Positions 30,787 through 39,527 of a stretch of DNA of 55,440 nucleotides are shown one piece after another; the first letter of the stretch is position 1; each line of letters begins with the position of its first letter. The DNA comes from Methylobacterium isbiliense (lineage in GTDB: Bacteria > Pseudomonadota > Alphaproteobacteria > Rhizobiales > Beijerinckiaceae): contig NZ_BPQQ01000006.1 in the NCBI RefSeq assembly GCF_022179325.1, forward strand, positions 1 through 55,440, written 5' to 3'. The notes beneath the pieces were generated by a model. It saw only the letters and a list, made by a program, of their open reading frames with translations. It was not told where the DNA came from and ran no database searches. Position numbers and translations under genes: made by a program.

Positions 30787-30888
30787 AGACCGACCGGGCA
30801 ACCTCCCGTCTGTCGGCCGACCACGGCTTTCGGCGCTGGATCGGCACGGCGAGGACATGCTCAAGTCAGAACGCTGAAAGGCACGTCC

Positions 30889-31122
30889 ATGAAGAATCAT
30901 GTCGTCACGGCCCTGGCGGTCGGAGTAGGCTTGTTCCCCGTCGTCGCCTCGGCCCAGTACCATGAGTATGGTCCACGGCTGCATCAACGGCATGAGCACG
31001 TCGAGATCCAGCCTCACGGCGATCATGATCATGTGCGCATCCGCCGTCATCATGGCGACCACGATCACGTGCGCGAGCGGATCATCGAGCACCGCCGATA
31101 CCATCATCATGACGACGACTGA
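30889..31122 (+). CDS. Exported His/Asp-rich small protein
   Basis: A 77-residue protein with a signal peptide (MKNHVVTALAVGVGLFPVVASA) and a mature domain of repeated His-Asp-His units (HGDHDHVRIRRHHGDHDHVR) ending HHHDDD. The two GDHDHVR copies indicate an internal duplication. Likely a periplasmic metal-binding peptide. AAAGG precedes the ATG at a usable distance. It lies between another His-rich gene and the Cys/His protein of the third RND cluster. Confidence 0.72.
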   Translation: MKNHVVTALAVGVGLFPVVASAQYHEYGPRLHQRHEHVEIQPHGDHDHVRIRRHHGDHDHVRERIIEHRRYHHHDDD

Positions 31123-31287
31123 GCGCCCAGCCCCGGCCGGGCCAGAGTCCGCCATCGCTTCCCGTGCACGCCTTCCGCTCGTCCGCTCCGTGCGGCTCGA
31201 CGCTCGCGAGACGGCCGATTGAAACATCCGCCCCCGTCGTGTATCCCGCGATGCCGGAGTTCAGACTTGCACGCCGTTCCCACCAAC

Positions 31288-31644
31288 ATGCGCCGCTTCG
31301 TCGTCAGCTTTATGCTGGCGGTGGTCGCCGTGTTCGCGGTGTTGAGTTCGGCACATGCGGGTCTCCACGCCTCCGGACACTCCCACGGCTCCGGCGTCGC
31401 GAGCGCCGGGACCGACGGCGGTTCTGCCTCCCTGCATGAGGTCGGGATGGCCGACGAGGGCGATGTCGCGGTGCCCGACATGCCCGACTGCTCGTACTGT
31501 CACGCCACCACTTCGACCCTTGCGCCCGAGCTCAGGGCTGGGCTCGTTCTGCGTGGCCCCGGCACGAGCCTACCCCATCTCGCTTCCACGGTGCTACCGG
31601 GCATGCAGCCCGAGGGCCTGAGAAGACCGCCCAGACTCCTCTGA
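31288..31644 (+). CDS. Small membrane-anchored Cys/His protein upstream of the RND-3 adaptor (PPR-tail family)
   Basis: A 118-residue protein: an N-terminal hydrophobic segment (VVSFMLAVVAVFAVLSSAHA), His residues (HASGHSHGSG), the cluster MPDCSYCHATT at ~70-80, and a tail ending RRPPRLL. It shares the order anchor, His segment, CxxCH-type cluster and PPR tail with the genes at 20553, 29260 and 48874. The ATG at 31288 is chosen because the upstream codons are not signal-like. Probable metal-binding accessory of the RND pair that follows. Confidence 0.68.
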   Translation: MRRFVVSFMLAVVAVFAVLSSAHAGLHASGHSHGSGVASAGTDGGSASLHEVGMADEGDVAVPDMPDCSYCHATTSTLAPELRAGLVLRGPGTSLPHLASTVLPGMQPEGLRRPPRLL

Positions 31645-31713
31645 CGTGCCCTGGCGCATTTGCGTCCCGCCTCCGGGATGCGAGTGCCGAGACACCGCGT
31701 CCGAGGATATTCC

Positions 31714-33438
31714 ATGTTCAATCCCTACCACGGCGCCCCGCGCCGCCTTGCGGTCGTGCTCGCCGGCCTGCCCGCTCTCGTCCTCTCCTGCCTCCTGCTC
31801 GCCGCGACCTCGACCGGAGCACCGGCCCACGAGGGGCACGACCACGGCAACGATGCGCCCCTGGCAGCCGGCGCCGGGTCGCCGCGGGTTGCCACCCACT
31901 CCGACCAGTACGAGCTCGTCGGCATCCTGAAGCAGGGGCGGCTGACGCTCTACCTCGACCGGTCCGCCGACAACGCGCCCGTCACGGACGCCAGGATCAC
32001 GGCGACTCTGGGCGATGCGGAGGTTGCGGCCGAGGCTACCCCGGACGGCACCTACACGGTTTCGTCGCCGAAGCTCGCCGGGCACGGCCCGCTGGAGGTG
32101 GTGTTCAACGTGCAGGCTCCGGGCGGCGAAGATCTCCTGATCGGAACCTTGCCGCTGCCGGCCAAGCCGTCCGCTGTTGCGTCAACGGCATCGACGTCCG
32201 GGATCGAAGGCATCCGCCAGAGCCTGCGATCGCTCGGAGCGGGCACCGGCAGCCCCTACTCCCTCGCCGGCGGAACACTCGTCCTCGGTCTGCTGCTCGG
32301 CCTGGCGTTGCGCAGCCGGTCGCGCTGGGTACCGGCAACGGCAGTCGGTCTGACCGCTCTCCTGGTTTCGGCCGGTTACGCGCTCGCCCACGAAGGCCAT
32401 GATCACGGTCCCGGAACGGCCGCCGCTGCCACCTCCGACGCGCCTCAGCGCCTGCCCGATGGCAACGTGTTCCTGCCCAAGCCCTCGCAGCGACTCATGG
32501 AGGTCAGAACGGCCGTCACGAGACCTGAGACGGCACAACGCGGCGTTCAGCTCATCGGCCGCGTCATCGCGGACCCGAACCGCTCCGGCCTCGTGCAGAG
32601 CATCAACGGCGGCCGGGTGAGCGCGCCCGAGCGCGGCCTCCCCCGCATCGGCCAATCCGTGAGGAAAGGCGACATCCTGGCCACGGTCGAGCCGGCCCTT
32701 CCTCTGGCCGACCAGACCACGATCGCGGAGCGGGCGGGCGAGATCGAGCAGCTCATCACGGTCGCCGAGGGGAAGTTGGAGCGCCTTCGCAGGCTCGCCG
32801 CGGACAACATCACGCCGCGCAGCCAGGTGGTCGATGCGGAGGCCGAGCTGGTGGGCCTTCGCCGACGCCGCGAGATCGTGCGGCAGTCCCGGGTCGAGCC
32901 GGAGGTTCTGCGGGCACCCATCGATGGCGTGATCGCCAATGCCAGGGTTGTCGCGGGCCAAGTGGTGCAATCGCAGGACGTGCTGTTCCAGATCGTGCAT
33001 CCGGAAGGGTTCTGGGCCGAGGCGCTAGTCTACGGCGAGGTCGACCCCACGAAGATCGCGGACGCCACCGCCCTCAGCGGCGACGGCACTTCGATGCGTC
33101 TTCGCTTCCAGGGCTCCAGCCGCGCGCTCCAGCAGCATGCGACCGTGGTCCACTTCGCCATCCTGGACCCCCCGGCTTCGGTCAGCGTCGGGCAGCCCCT
33201 CACGGTGGTGGCCCGCAACGGATCGGAGGTCACCGGCTTCATCCTGCCCCGCGACGCCGTGGTGCGGGCCGCCAATGGCGACGCTCTCGTCTGGCTGCAC
33301 ACCGCCCCCGAGCGCTTCGAGGGGCGGCCGGTACGCACCGAAGCGTTCGATGCCGCCCGCGTGGTCGTGCGCGACGGCCTGAAGGCCGGCGAGCGCGTCG
33401 TCGTGCGCGGCGCCGAACTGATCAACCAAGTGCGCTGA
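31714..33438 (+). CDS. RND periplasmic adaptor with extra N-terminal beta domain (RND-3)
   Basis: A 574-residue adaptor, longer than CzcB. An N-terminal signal/anchor and AHEGHDHG are followed by a beta domain (YELVGILKQGRLTLYLDR), two predicted membrane helices near 190-235 (LAGGTLVLGLLLGLAL and TAVGLTALLVSAG), a second His motif (AHEGHDHGPG), then a normal HlyD/CusB-type region (NGGRVSAPERGLPRIGQSVR, VLRAPIDGVIANARVVAGQV). The paralogue at 47036 has the same architecture. The start at 31714 (MFNPYHGAP) is used. The pump gene follows after 24 bases. Confidence 0.88.
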   Translation: MFNPYHGAPRRLAVVLAGLPALVLSCLLLAATSTGAPAHEGHDHGNDAPLAAGAGSPRVATHSDQYELVGILKQGRLTLYLDRSADNAPVTDARITATLGDAEVAAEATPDGTYTVSSPKLAGHGPLEVVFNVQAPGGEDLLIGTLPLPAKPSAVASTASTSGIEGIRQSLRSLGAGTGSPYSLAGGTLVLGLLLGLALRSRSRWVPATAVGLTALLVSAGYALAHEGHDHGPGTAAAATSDAPQRLPDGNVFLPKPSQRLMEVRTAVTRPETAQRGVQLIGRVIADPNRSGLVQSINGGRVSAPERGLPRIGQSVRKGDILATVEPALPLADQTTIAERAGEIEQLITVAEGKLERLRRLAADNITPRSQVVDAEAELVGLRRRREIVRQSRVEPEVLRAPIDGVIANARVVAGQVVQSQDVLFQIVHPEGFWAEALVYGEVDPTKIADATALSGDGTSMRLRFQGSSRALQQHATVVHFAILDPPASVSVGQPLTVVARNGSEVTGFILPRDAVVRAANGDALVWLHTAPERFEGRPVRTEAFDAARVVVRDGLKAGERVVVRGAELINQVR

Positions 33439-33462
33439 GCCGTCTGCTCGTCGGAAACCGCC

Positions 33463-36400
33463 ATGTTCAACCTTCTCGTCACGTCGAGCCTGAAGAACCG
33501 CCTGTTCGTGCTGGCGGCTGCCCTCGTGCTGGTCGCCTACGGCAGCTTCGTGCTGCCGCGCCTGCCCGTCGACGTCTTCCCCGACCTCAACCGTCCCACC
33601 GTGACCCTGCTCACCGAGGCCGAGGGCTTGGCCCCGCAGGAGGTCGAGCAGCTCGTCACCTTCCCCATCGAGACCACGATGAACGGAATGCCGGGCGTCA
33701 CGCGCGTGCGATCCGTGTCCGGGGTCGGGCTGTCGGTGGTCTACGTCGAATTCGGCTGGGGCACCGACATCTACCGCTCGCGCCAGCTCGTGGCGGAGCG
33801 CCTCGCCCTCGTGCGCGAGCGCCTGCCGCGCACGGTGAATCCGCAGATGGGGCCGGTCACCTCCATCATGGGCGAGATCATGCTGGTGGCGGTCACCAGC
33901 GAGACGGCCACGCCCATGGAGGTGCGCGAGGTCGCGGATTTCGTGCTCCGGCCCCAGCTTCTCACCCTGCAGGGCGTCGCGCAGGTGATCCCGATCGGCG
34001 GCGAGGTACGCCAGTACCGGGTCGTTCCCAACCTGGCCGCGATGCAGGCGCTCGAGGTGACCTCCGAGCAGATCGAGCAGGCCATCACGCGCTTCGGCAC
34101 CAACACCGGCGGCGGCTTCGTCGACCAGCACGGCCGGGAGTACCTGATCCGCAACGTCGGCCTGACCAAACGGATCGAGGATCTCCGGAACACGGTGGTG
34201 CTCTACCGCCAAGGCCAACCCATTTTCCTGAAGCAGGTCGCGGGGGTGGATTTCGCAGCCCGGGTCAAGCGGGGCGATGCCGGCTACCGGGGCCGGCCGG
34301 CGGTGATCGTGGGCATCCAGAAGCAGCCCAACGCCGACACGGTCGACCTCACGCTCCGGATCGAGGAGGAGTTGCAGAAGATCCAGAAGTCGGTACCCCC
34401 GGGGATCGCCGTCACCAACATCCAGTTCCGCCAGGCCACCTTCATCGAGACTTCGATCGCCAACGTCGAGCGCGTGCTGCTCGAAGCGGCCGGGGTGGTG
34501 GCCGTGATCCTGATCCTCTTTCTCCTGAACGTGCGGGCGACGCTGATCTCGCTCACCGCCATCCCGATCTCGATCCTGGTCACGGTGCTGGTGTTCGATG
34601 CCTTCGGCCTTTCCATCAACACGATGACGCTCGGCGGCCTCGCCATCGCCATCGGCGAATTGGTCGACGACGCCGTGGTCGACGTCGAGAACATCATCCG
34701 GCGGTTGGGCGAGAACGCCCACCTGCCCCAGCCCAAGCCCGTGCTGGAGGTGATCGCGGCGGCCTCCCAAGAGGTGCGCTCCGGCATCGTCTACGCGACG
34801 ATGATCGTGATCCTGGTGTTCATTCCCCTGTTTGCCCTCTCCGGCATCGAAGGCCGGCTCTTCGCGCCCTTGGGTGTGGCCTACATCGTCTCGATCCTGG
34901 GCTCGCTGCTGACCTCGATCACGGTGACGCCGGTCCTGGCCTACTATCTGCTGTCGGGGCGCAAGGCGGGGCACTCCGGCGACAGCCTCCTCGTACGCGT
35001 GCTCAAGCGGGGCAACCGTGCGCTCCTGGACTGGGCCTTCCGCAGCCAGCCGGTCGTCTACGTCGGTGTGGCGGTGGTGTTCCTGGCCGCCGTCTACGGC
35101 GCCACGCTCCTGAAGCGAGGCAAGCTCGTGCCGGACTTCAACGAGGGCACGGTGCTGGTCACCCTCCAGTACAATCCGGGCATCTCCCTGGCCGAGTCCA
35201 ACCGCCTGGGTGCCGTCGCCGAGCGGATCGTGCGCGAGGTGCCGGAGGTGCGCTCGGTCGGGCGTCGGACGGGCCGCGCCGAACTCGACGAGCACGCCGA
35301 GGGCGTCCACAACTCGGAACTCGACGTCGACCTGGCCCGCTCCGACCGGCCCAAGGCCGAGGTGCTGGCCGACCTGCGCGAACGGCTCTCGGTGCTGCCG
35401 GTGTCGATCAGCATGGGCCAGCCGATCGCGCACCGGTTGGAGCACATGCTCTCCGGCCTGCCGGCCCAGATCGCGCTCAAGGTCTACGGCGAGGACACCG
35501 ACACCCTGCGCACGCTCGCCGAGCGCCTGCGCGGCCGCCTGGCCGGGATCCCTGGATTGGTCGACCTCCGTGTCGAGAAGCAGGTGCGCATTCCGCAGCT
35601 GCGCGTGAACGTGGACTACGAGCGGGCCGCCCTCTACGGGCTCACCCCCGCCGCGGTCACCCAGGCGCTTGAGGCCATGTCGAACGGCCGCGTAGTGTCG
35701 CAGATCGTGGAGGGCAACCGCCGCTTCGACGTGGTGATGCGCCTCTCCGACCAGGATCGCTCCACCACGGGCCTCGTCGACCTCCTCATCGCGTCTCCGG
35801 CCGGCCACATCCCGCTCCGCTTCGTCGCCCGCGTCGAGGAGACGGACGGTCCCAACCAGATCAACCGCGAGAACGGACAGCGCCGCATCGCCGTCACCGC
35901 CAACAGCGACGGCAGGCGGGACATGGCCGCGCTCGTCGCCGACATCCGTTCGCGCGTGGCCGAGACGCCGCTGCCGCAAGGATACTCGACCAGTCTGGAG
36001 GGCTCGTTCAAGGAGCGCGAGGAGGCGACGCTGCGCATCGGCCTGCTCGCCCTGGTGTCGCTCGCCCTGATCTTCGTGGTGCTGGTGAGCCGCTACAAGT
36101 CGGCGGTCCTGGCCCTCATCGTGCTCGGCAACGTTCCGTTGGCGCTCATCGGCAGCGTGGCGGCGCTGCACGTCTTCGGGCAGGAGCTCTCGCTCGCCTC
36201 GATGATCGGCTTCATCACGCTGGCGGGCATCTCGGCCCGCAACGGCATCCTGAAGATCTCGCACTACATCAATCTCGTCCTGTTCGAAGGCGAGGTGTTC
36301 GGCCGCGGGATGGTGATGCGCGGCAGCCTGGAGCGTCTGACTCCCGTCCTGATGACGGCGCTCTCGGCAGGTCTCGCCCTGATCCCGCTTCTTTCGGGTG

Positions 36401-36582
36401 CCGGCGAGCCGGGACGCGAGATCCTGCACCCCGTGGCCGTGACGATCTTCGGCGGCCTGATCTCGGCCACCCTGCTCGACACGCTCCTCACCCCCCTCCT
36501 GTTCCTCGCCTTCGGCCGGAAGCCGCTGGAGAGGATCCAGGCGGCCCGAGCCGGCGCGCTCACGCCGGCCGAGGCGTTCTGA
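33463..36582 (+). CDS. RND efflux pump, CusA/CzcA superfamily, GELVDDAVVDVEN subtype (RND-3)
   Basis: A 1039-residue inner-membrane transporter. Helix 4 carries AIGELVDDAVVDVEN with Asp402-Asp403, which differs from the DFG...DGA signature of the two CzcA pumps and fits the less-characterised HME3-like subgroup, so the substrate cannot be assigned. N-terminal [20 protein letters not shown] and the porter domains are intact. It is full length, and the downstream 119-residue exported protein follows after 24 bases. The closest relative in the window is the truncated gene at 46268. Confidence 0.92.
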   Translation: MFNLLVTSSLKNRLFVLAAALVLVAYGSFVLPRLPVDVFPDLNRPTVTLLTEAEGLAPQEVEQLVTFPIETTMNGMPGVTRVRSVSGVGLSVVYVEFGWGTDIYRSRQLVAERLALVRERLPRTVNPQMGPVTSIMGEIMLVAVTSETATPMEVREVADFVLRPQLLTLQGVAQVIPIGGEVRQYRVVPNLAAMQALEVTSEQIEQAITRFGTNTGGGFVDQHGREYLIRNVGLTKRIEDLRNTVVLYRQGQPIFLKQVAGVDFAARVKRGDAGYRGRPAVIVGIQKQPNADTVDLTLRIEEELQKIQKSVPPGIAVTNIQFRQATFIETSIANVERVLLEAAGVVAVILILFLLNVRATLISLTAIPISILVTVLVFDAFGLSINTMTLGGLAIAIGELVDDAVVDVENIIRRLGENAHLPQPKPVLEVIAAASQEVRSGIVYATMIVILVFIPLFALSGIEGRLFAPLGVAYIVSILGSLLTSITVTPVLAYYLLSGRKAGHSGDSLLVRVLKRGNRALLDWAFRSQPVVYVGVAVVFLAAVYGATLLKRGKLVPDFNEGTVLVTLQYNPGISLAESNRLGAVAERIVREVPEVRSVGRRTGRAELDEHAEGVHNSELDVDLARSDRPKAEVLADLRERLSVLPVSISMGQPIAHRLEHMLSGLPAQIALKVYGEDTDTLRTLAERLRGRLAGIPGLVDLRVEKQVRIPQLRVNVDYERAALYGLTPAAVTQALEAMSNGRVVSQIVEGNRRFDVVMRLSDQDRSTTGLVDLLIASPAGHIPLRFVARVEETDGPNQINRENGQRRIAVTANSDGRRDMAALVADIRSRVAETPLPQGYSTSLEGSFKEREEATLRIGLLALVSLALIFVVLVSRYKSAVLALIVLGNVPLALIGSVAALHVFGQELSLASMIGFITLAGISARNGILKISHYINLVLFEGEVFGRGMVMRGSLERLTPVLMTALSAGLALIPLLSGAGEPGREILHPVAVTIFGGLISATLLDTLLTPLLFLAFGRKPLERIQAARAGALTPAEAF

Positions 36583-36605
36583 CCCCTTACGCAAGGAGAC
36601 CACCC

Positions 36606-36965
36606 ATGAAGCGCCTCGCCCTCGCCGTCGTTATCTCCACCCTGCCGCTCGCTGCGCTCGCCCAGGCGAAAGGACCGAACGGCGGCATCGTGACCGTCTC
36701 GGATGGTCACGATGTCGAGATGGTGTCGAACGGGACCGAACTCGTCATCTACCTCTTCGACGACGACAAGAAGCCGACGAGCGGCCGGTCGGGCGCCCGC
36801 GCCGTCGTTCAGGAAGGGGGCAAGACCACCACGGTCCAGCTCACGCCCGCCGCACCGAACCGTCTGGTCGGAACATTGCCGGCCCCGCTCGGTGCGGGTG
36901 CCCGCGTCGTGGTCTCGGCCACGCTCTCCGAGGGCCACAAGGTCCAGGCTCGGTTCACGAAGTGA
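36606..36965 (+). CDS. Exported beta-domain protein with PNGG motif
   Basis: A 119-residue periplasmic protein: signal peptide (MKRLALAVVISTLPLAALA), then QAKGPNGGIVTVSDGHD and a beta-rich domain (ELVIYLFDDDKKPTSG, TTTVQLTPAAPNRLVG). AAGGAG seven bases before the ATG fixes the start. It is paralogous to the protein at 29659 and closes the RND-3 operon. A role in metal handling is inferred from the operon. Confidence 0.75.
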   Translation: MKRLALAVVISTLPLAALAQAKGPNGGIVTVSDGHDVEMVSNGTELVIYLFDDDKKPTSGRSGARAVVQEGGKTTTVQLTPAAPNRLVGTLPAPLGAGARVVVSATLSEGHKVQARFTK

Positions 36966-36980
36966 AGTTCCGGAGGGAAG

Positions 36981-37002
36981 CGGAGGGAGCGCCATCCCTC
37001 CG
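36981..37002 (+). terminator. Stem-loop after the RND-3 operon
   Basis: cggaggga pairs with tccctccg across a 6-nt loop, 15 bases after the stop at 36965. A second upstream copy of cggaggga (36971) could form an alternative, longer stem. No T-run follows, so terminator strength is uncertain. Confidence 0.45.
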
Positions 37003-37392
37003 GCTCGGCCGCCCTACGGACAACGCCGCCCGCGTGGTCCGTATGGCGACCTCACCCGGGAAGGCCGCGATCGGGTCGCCCGGTCGAAGTCGTCCGCCGC
37101 ATCCGGCCCGGCGGCCCTGCTGCGCGTCCGACGCTCCCCAGGTGCTCCGGAGCCGAAGATGCAGGGCTGAGATCCGAAGCGGAACGGCACTTCATCCTGG
37201 CGCCGACCGCAGCCATCCCCCGTCGACCCGCCCGAAGCCCGTGAGCTTCGAAGTCGCTGGAACCGTCTGTTCGGCTTGATGCAGGTCGATTGCCCGCCTG
37301 AGCTGCTCCCCTGTTTCAGGGTTGCACTCGAGAGGTGCGGCAGTCGGAGCCTGATGCGGCAGTGCTCATCCGAGTGCCCAAGGAGCCGAGGC
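37003..37392. other. Intergenic, nothing supported
   Basis: About 390 bases between the RND-3 operon and the ABC membrane protein. Open frames on both strands are Arg/Pro/Ser-rich shadows. A ribosome-binding site for the next gene lies at its end (aaggagccgaggc before the ATG at 37393). Confidence 0.4.
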
Positions 37393-38625
37393 ATGCTGGG
37401 AAACGGTATCGAACAACTTCATCGCCTCATGCACGTCGTCGTCTGGGTCCACTATCCGGAAGACCATCGCTGGATGCTGCCCATCTTCGTGGTCGTGCTC
37501 GTCATCGCACCTGCCTGGATGGGATGGCACGTCCTCCGCCTCGTCCTCTCGATCTCCCGGCGCGCTTGGCGGGCGCGATCCGCCCGCTCCGAGGCAGCCG
37601 CCGCCCGGCCGGGTCGGCATCGTCGCAACCTCGAACGCTTCGTGCTGCGGTCGACTTGGCCCACCCAGGCGAAGCTGGTTGCGCTCTCGATCACGACGAT
37701 TCCCATGACCTATGTGCTTCTGCTTCTTCCCAAGCAGATCGTGGACAACGTTCTTGACGATAAAGCTTCCGGGATGAGCTTGTTCGGTCTCCCGCTCGGA
37801 AATGAAGAACTGCTATTCGCGCTGTGTGCTGGTTACCTCATTTTGCTTACGTTGAATGGATTTATCAAGTACATCGTCAACGTTGTCCGTAGCCGGGTGA
37901 ACGAGCGGATCGTGCGGCGCATTCGGCTTGCCGTCATCCGGCGCAGGCGAGAGGAGGACTGCGCGCGCGGTCGATCGACGCTTGCGGCCGTCGCGATCCA
38001 GGAATGCGAGCCGATCGGCTACTTCGGCAGCGGGATGCTGGTCGAACCTTTGATTCAGGGAGGTACGCTGCTCACAAGCCTCGTATTCCTGTTCATGCAG
38101 GATGTCGCACTGGCTTTCGCGGCTTTGATGATGTTGCCGGTGCAGATCGCCGTCCTTCCGCCATTGCAGCGGCGAATCAATGCGAAGGTCCGCGAGCGGG
38201 TGCACGCCACGCGGAGCTTCAATGCAGCCCTTTCGCATGAGCTTGGCGTCGTCGGTGGCGCCGGGCCGGTCGGATCGCCGACGAAGGCTCATGCGCGCCA
38301 AGCTGAAATCCTCGAGCGGGTACGTCTCGAAATCAGCGAGCTCAAGGCCCGATTCAAAACTATTTACAACTATACGTCAAATCTGACGCCGTTCTTCTTC
38401 TTCGCGATCGGCGGTTACTTGGTATTGCAGCAGAGGCTTACGCTGGGCGCTCTCGTCGCAGCGCTCGCCGCCTATCGGGAGATAGCGCCCGCTCTGCGCG
38501 AGTTGTTCGACTTCAGCCAGAACTGGTCCGATGCCCGTGCTCGCTACGCCGAGGTTGTCTCCGTGCTCAAGTCGAAACCGTTGAAGGACAGTGCGCCGGC
38601 GAGGATCGCGCTGGTTGGAGCTTGA
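37393..38625 (+). CDS. ABC-transporter membrane domain protein without ATPase domain
   Basis: A 410-residue protein with about six membrane helices: MLPIFVVVLVIAPAWMGWHV near the start, LVALSITTIPMTYVLLLLP, LLFALCAGYLILLTL, LLTSLVFLFMQDVALAFAAL and FFFFAIGGYLVLQQRLTLGA, with the helical arms of an ABC exporter between them (NERIVRRIRLAVIRRRR). It stops right after the membrane domain, where an NBD would normally begin, and no Walker motifs occur downstream in any frame. It is either a half gene truncated by rearrangement or works with an ATPase from elsewhere. It is less GC-rich than the RND operon. Confidence 0.7.
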   Translation: MLGNGIEQLHRLMHVVVWVHYPEDHRWMLPIFVVVLVIAPAWMGWHVLRLVLSISRRAWRARSARSEAAAARPGRHRRNLERFVLRSTWPTQAKLVALSITTIPMTYVLLLLPKQIVDNVLDDKASGMSLFGLPLGNEELLFALCAGYLILLTLNGFIKYIVNVVRSRVNERIVRRIRLAVIRRRREEDCARGRSTLAAVAIQECEPIGYFGSGMLVEPLIQGGTLLTSLVFLFMQDVALAFAALMMLPVQIAVLPPLQRRINAKVRERVHATRSFNAALSHELGVVGGAGPVGSPTKAHARQAEILERVRLEISELKARFKTIYNYTSNLTPFFFFAIGGYLVLQQRLTLGALVAALAAYREIAPALRELFDFSQNWSDARARYAEVVSVLKSKPLKDSAPARIALVGA

Positions 38626-39021
38626 GCCAAGTGCGCTCGGCACCGACGAACGCCATCCAGTCGAGGGCACTCTCGGATATCCGCGGCGTGTTTCGCCGCA
38701 GCGTGGCCTGTCATGTCGTGACGCCGGATCGAGCGCGCCCCGAAGTTCGGTCGGCGTGCCACGATCTCTCGCCGAACAGCGAAGGTGAGGACGGCAAGGC
38801 CCCTTTCCTATGTGCGCAAACACGAGCTGGTATTTGGAGGCGGCAACTGCAAAGAATGCCGTACCGCATTCGTGGATTGCGCATCATGCCGGGAGGCAAC
38901 GGAAGCGAGTCCTGGTTGCGATTTCGATTTTACGCCAAATCTTTGGTTTGGCGTCGCGAAGCTGAAATCCATCGACGGAATGGTGCGTCGGCATCCCGGG
39001 CCTCGGCATCAGGAGGCAACC
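38626..39021. other. Intergenic after the ABC membrane protein; nothing firm
   Basis: About 400 bases. A plus-strand GTG-initiated frame from 38785, in phase with the small gene at 39022, contains a CxxC...CxxC stretch (NCKECRTAFVDCASCREA) that could be a zinc-ribbon-like peptide, but codon use and the lack of a ribosome-binding site make it doubtful. The region probably marks a rearrangement junction. Confidence 0.35.
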
Positions 39022-39183
39022 GTGAATAAGGAACGGCAGCCATCCGCCAAGTCTCGCGTCTACCGACGAAGGAAAGTCAGGCCTGAGATTCAGGACCGTG
39101 CGCACCGCGCGATGTGTTGGATCATGGTGAGCGTCACAGGTGCGATGGCGCTGTTTTGCCTGATGCTTCACTCGACCAGATGA
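39022..39183 (+). CDS. 53-aa single-pass membrane protein
   Basis: A short gene starting GTG at 39022 with AGGAGG five bases upstream. The first 30 residues are very basic (SRVYRRRKVRPEIQ); the rest is one hydrophobic helix with Cys/Met (MCWIMVSVTGAMALFCLML) and a short tail, which predicts a cytoplasmic N-terminus. The strong ribosome-binding site supports translation from here rather than from the longer frame in phase. Function unknown. Confidence 0.5.
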   Translation: MNKERQPSAKSRVYRRRKVRPEIQDRAHRAMCWIMVSVTGAMALFCLMLHSTR

Positions 39184-39310
39184 AAATCCTGAATGAGGCC
39201 GATGGCCCCGATGGTTTGCGAGCCGGCCATGCATCGTGACGGCCGCGTCATCGCGCCCGCGGCCTCTCTGCGAGGGATGGGTGGGCGGCATGCGCTGCGC
39301 CGGATCGGCA

Positions 39311-39493
39311 GACTCCGAGGTCATGCAGCGCATCGCGGTGCCCATGATCGGCGGTATGGTCTCCTCGACGGTGCTGAATCTGGTCGTGATTCCGGCGGTC
39401 TACGCCCTGGTGAAGGGGCGCGGGCTCCCGCCGGGGGAGGCCAAGCGGGAGGCGACGGAAGGAAGCGTGTCGCTGTCGCAGGCGGCGGAGTGA
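39311..39493 (+). pseudogene. Remnant of an RND pump C-terminus (CusA type)
   Basis: The frame reads EVMQRIAVPMIGGMVSST then LVVIPAVYALVKGRGLP, the last membrane helix and tail of a CusA/CzcA-type pump. Upstream of about 39311 the frame loses all similarity to RND proteins, so only the last ~60 codons of a ~1040-codon gene remain. It ends with a normal stop 34 bases before the DUF411 gene, so the lost pump may once have been in an operon with it. Confidence 0.75.
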
Positions 39494-39527
39494 GGGCAAA
39501 AGGGAGATGACGATGAGGAGCGATACG

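Noticed and set aside
33025-36603. 1192-codon minus-strand frame antisense to the RND-3 pump
   Set aside because: Shadow of the plus-strand pump; the composition is charged and repetitive, without recognisable domains.
38785-39021. N-terminal extension of the 53-aa gene with CxxC pairs as a zinc-ribbon protein
   Set aside because: No ribosome-binding site for the upstream GTG and a strong one for the internal GTG at 39022; the Cys pairs could be chance.
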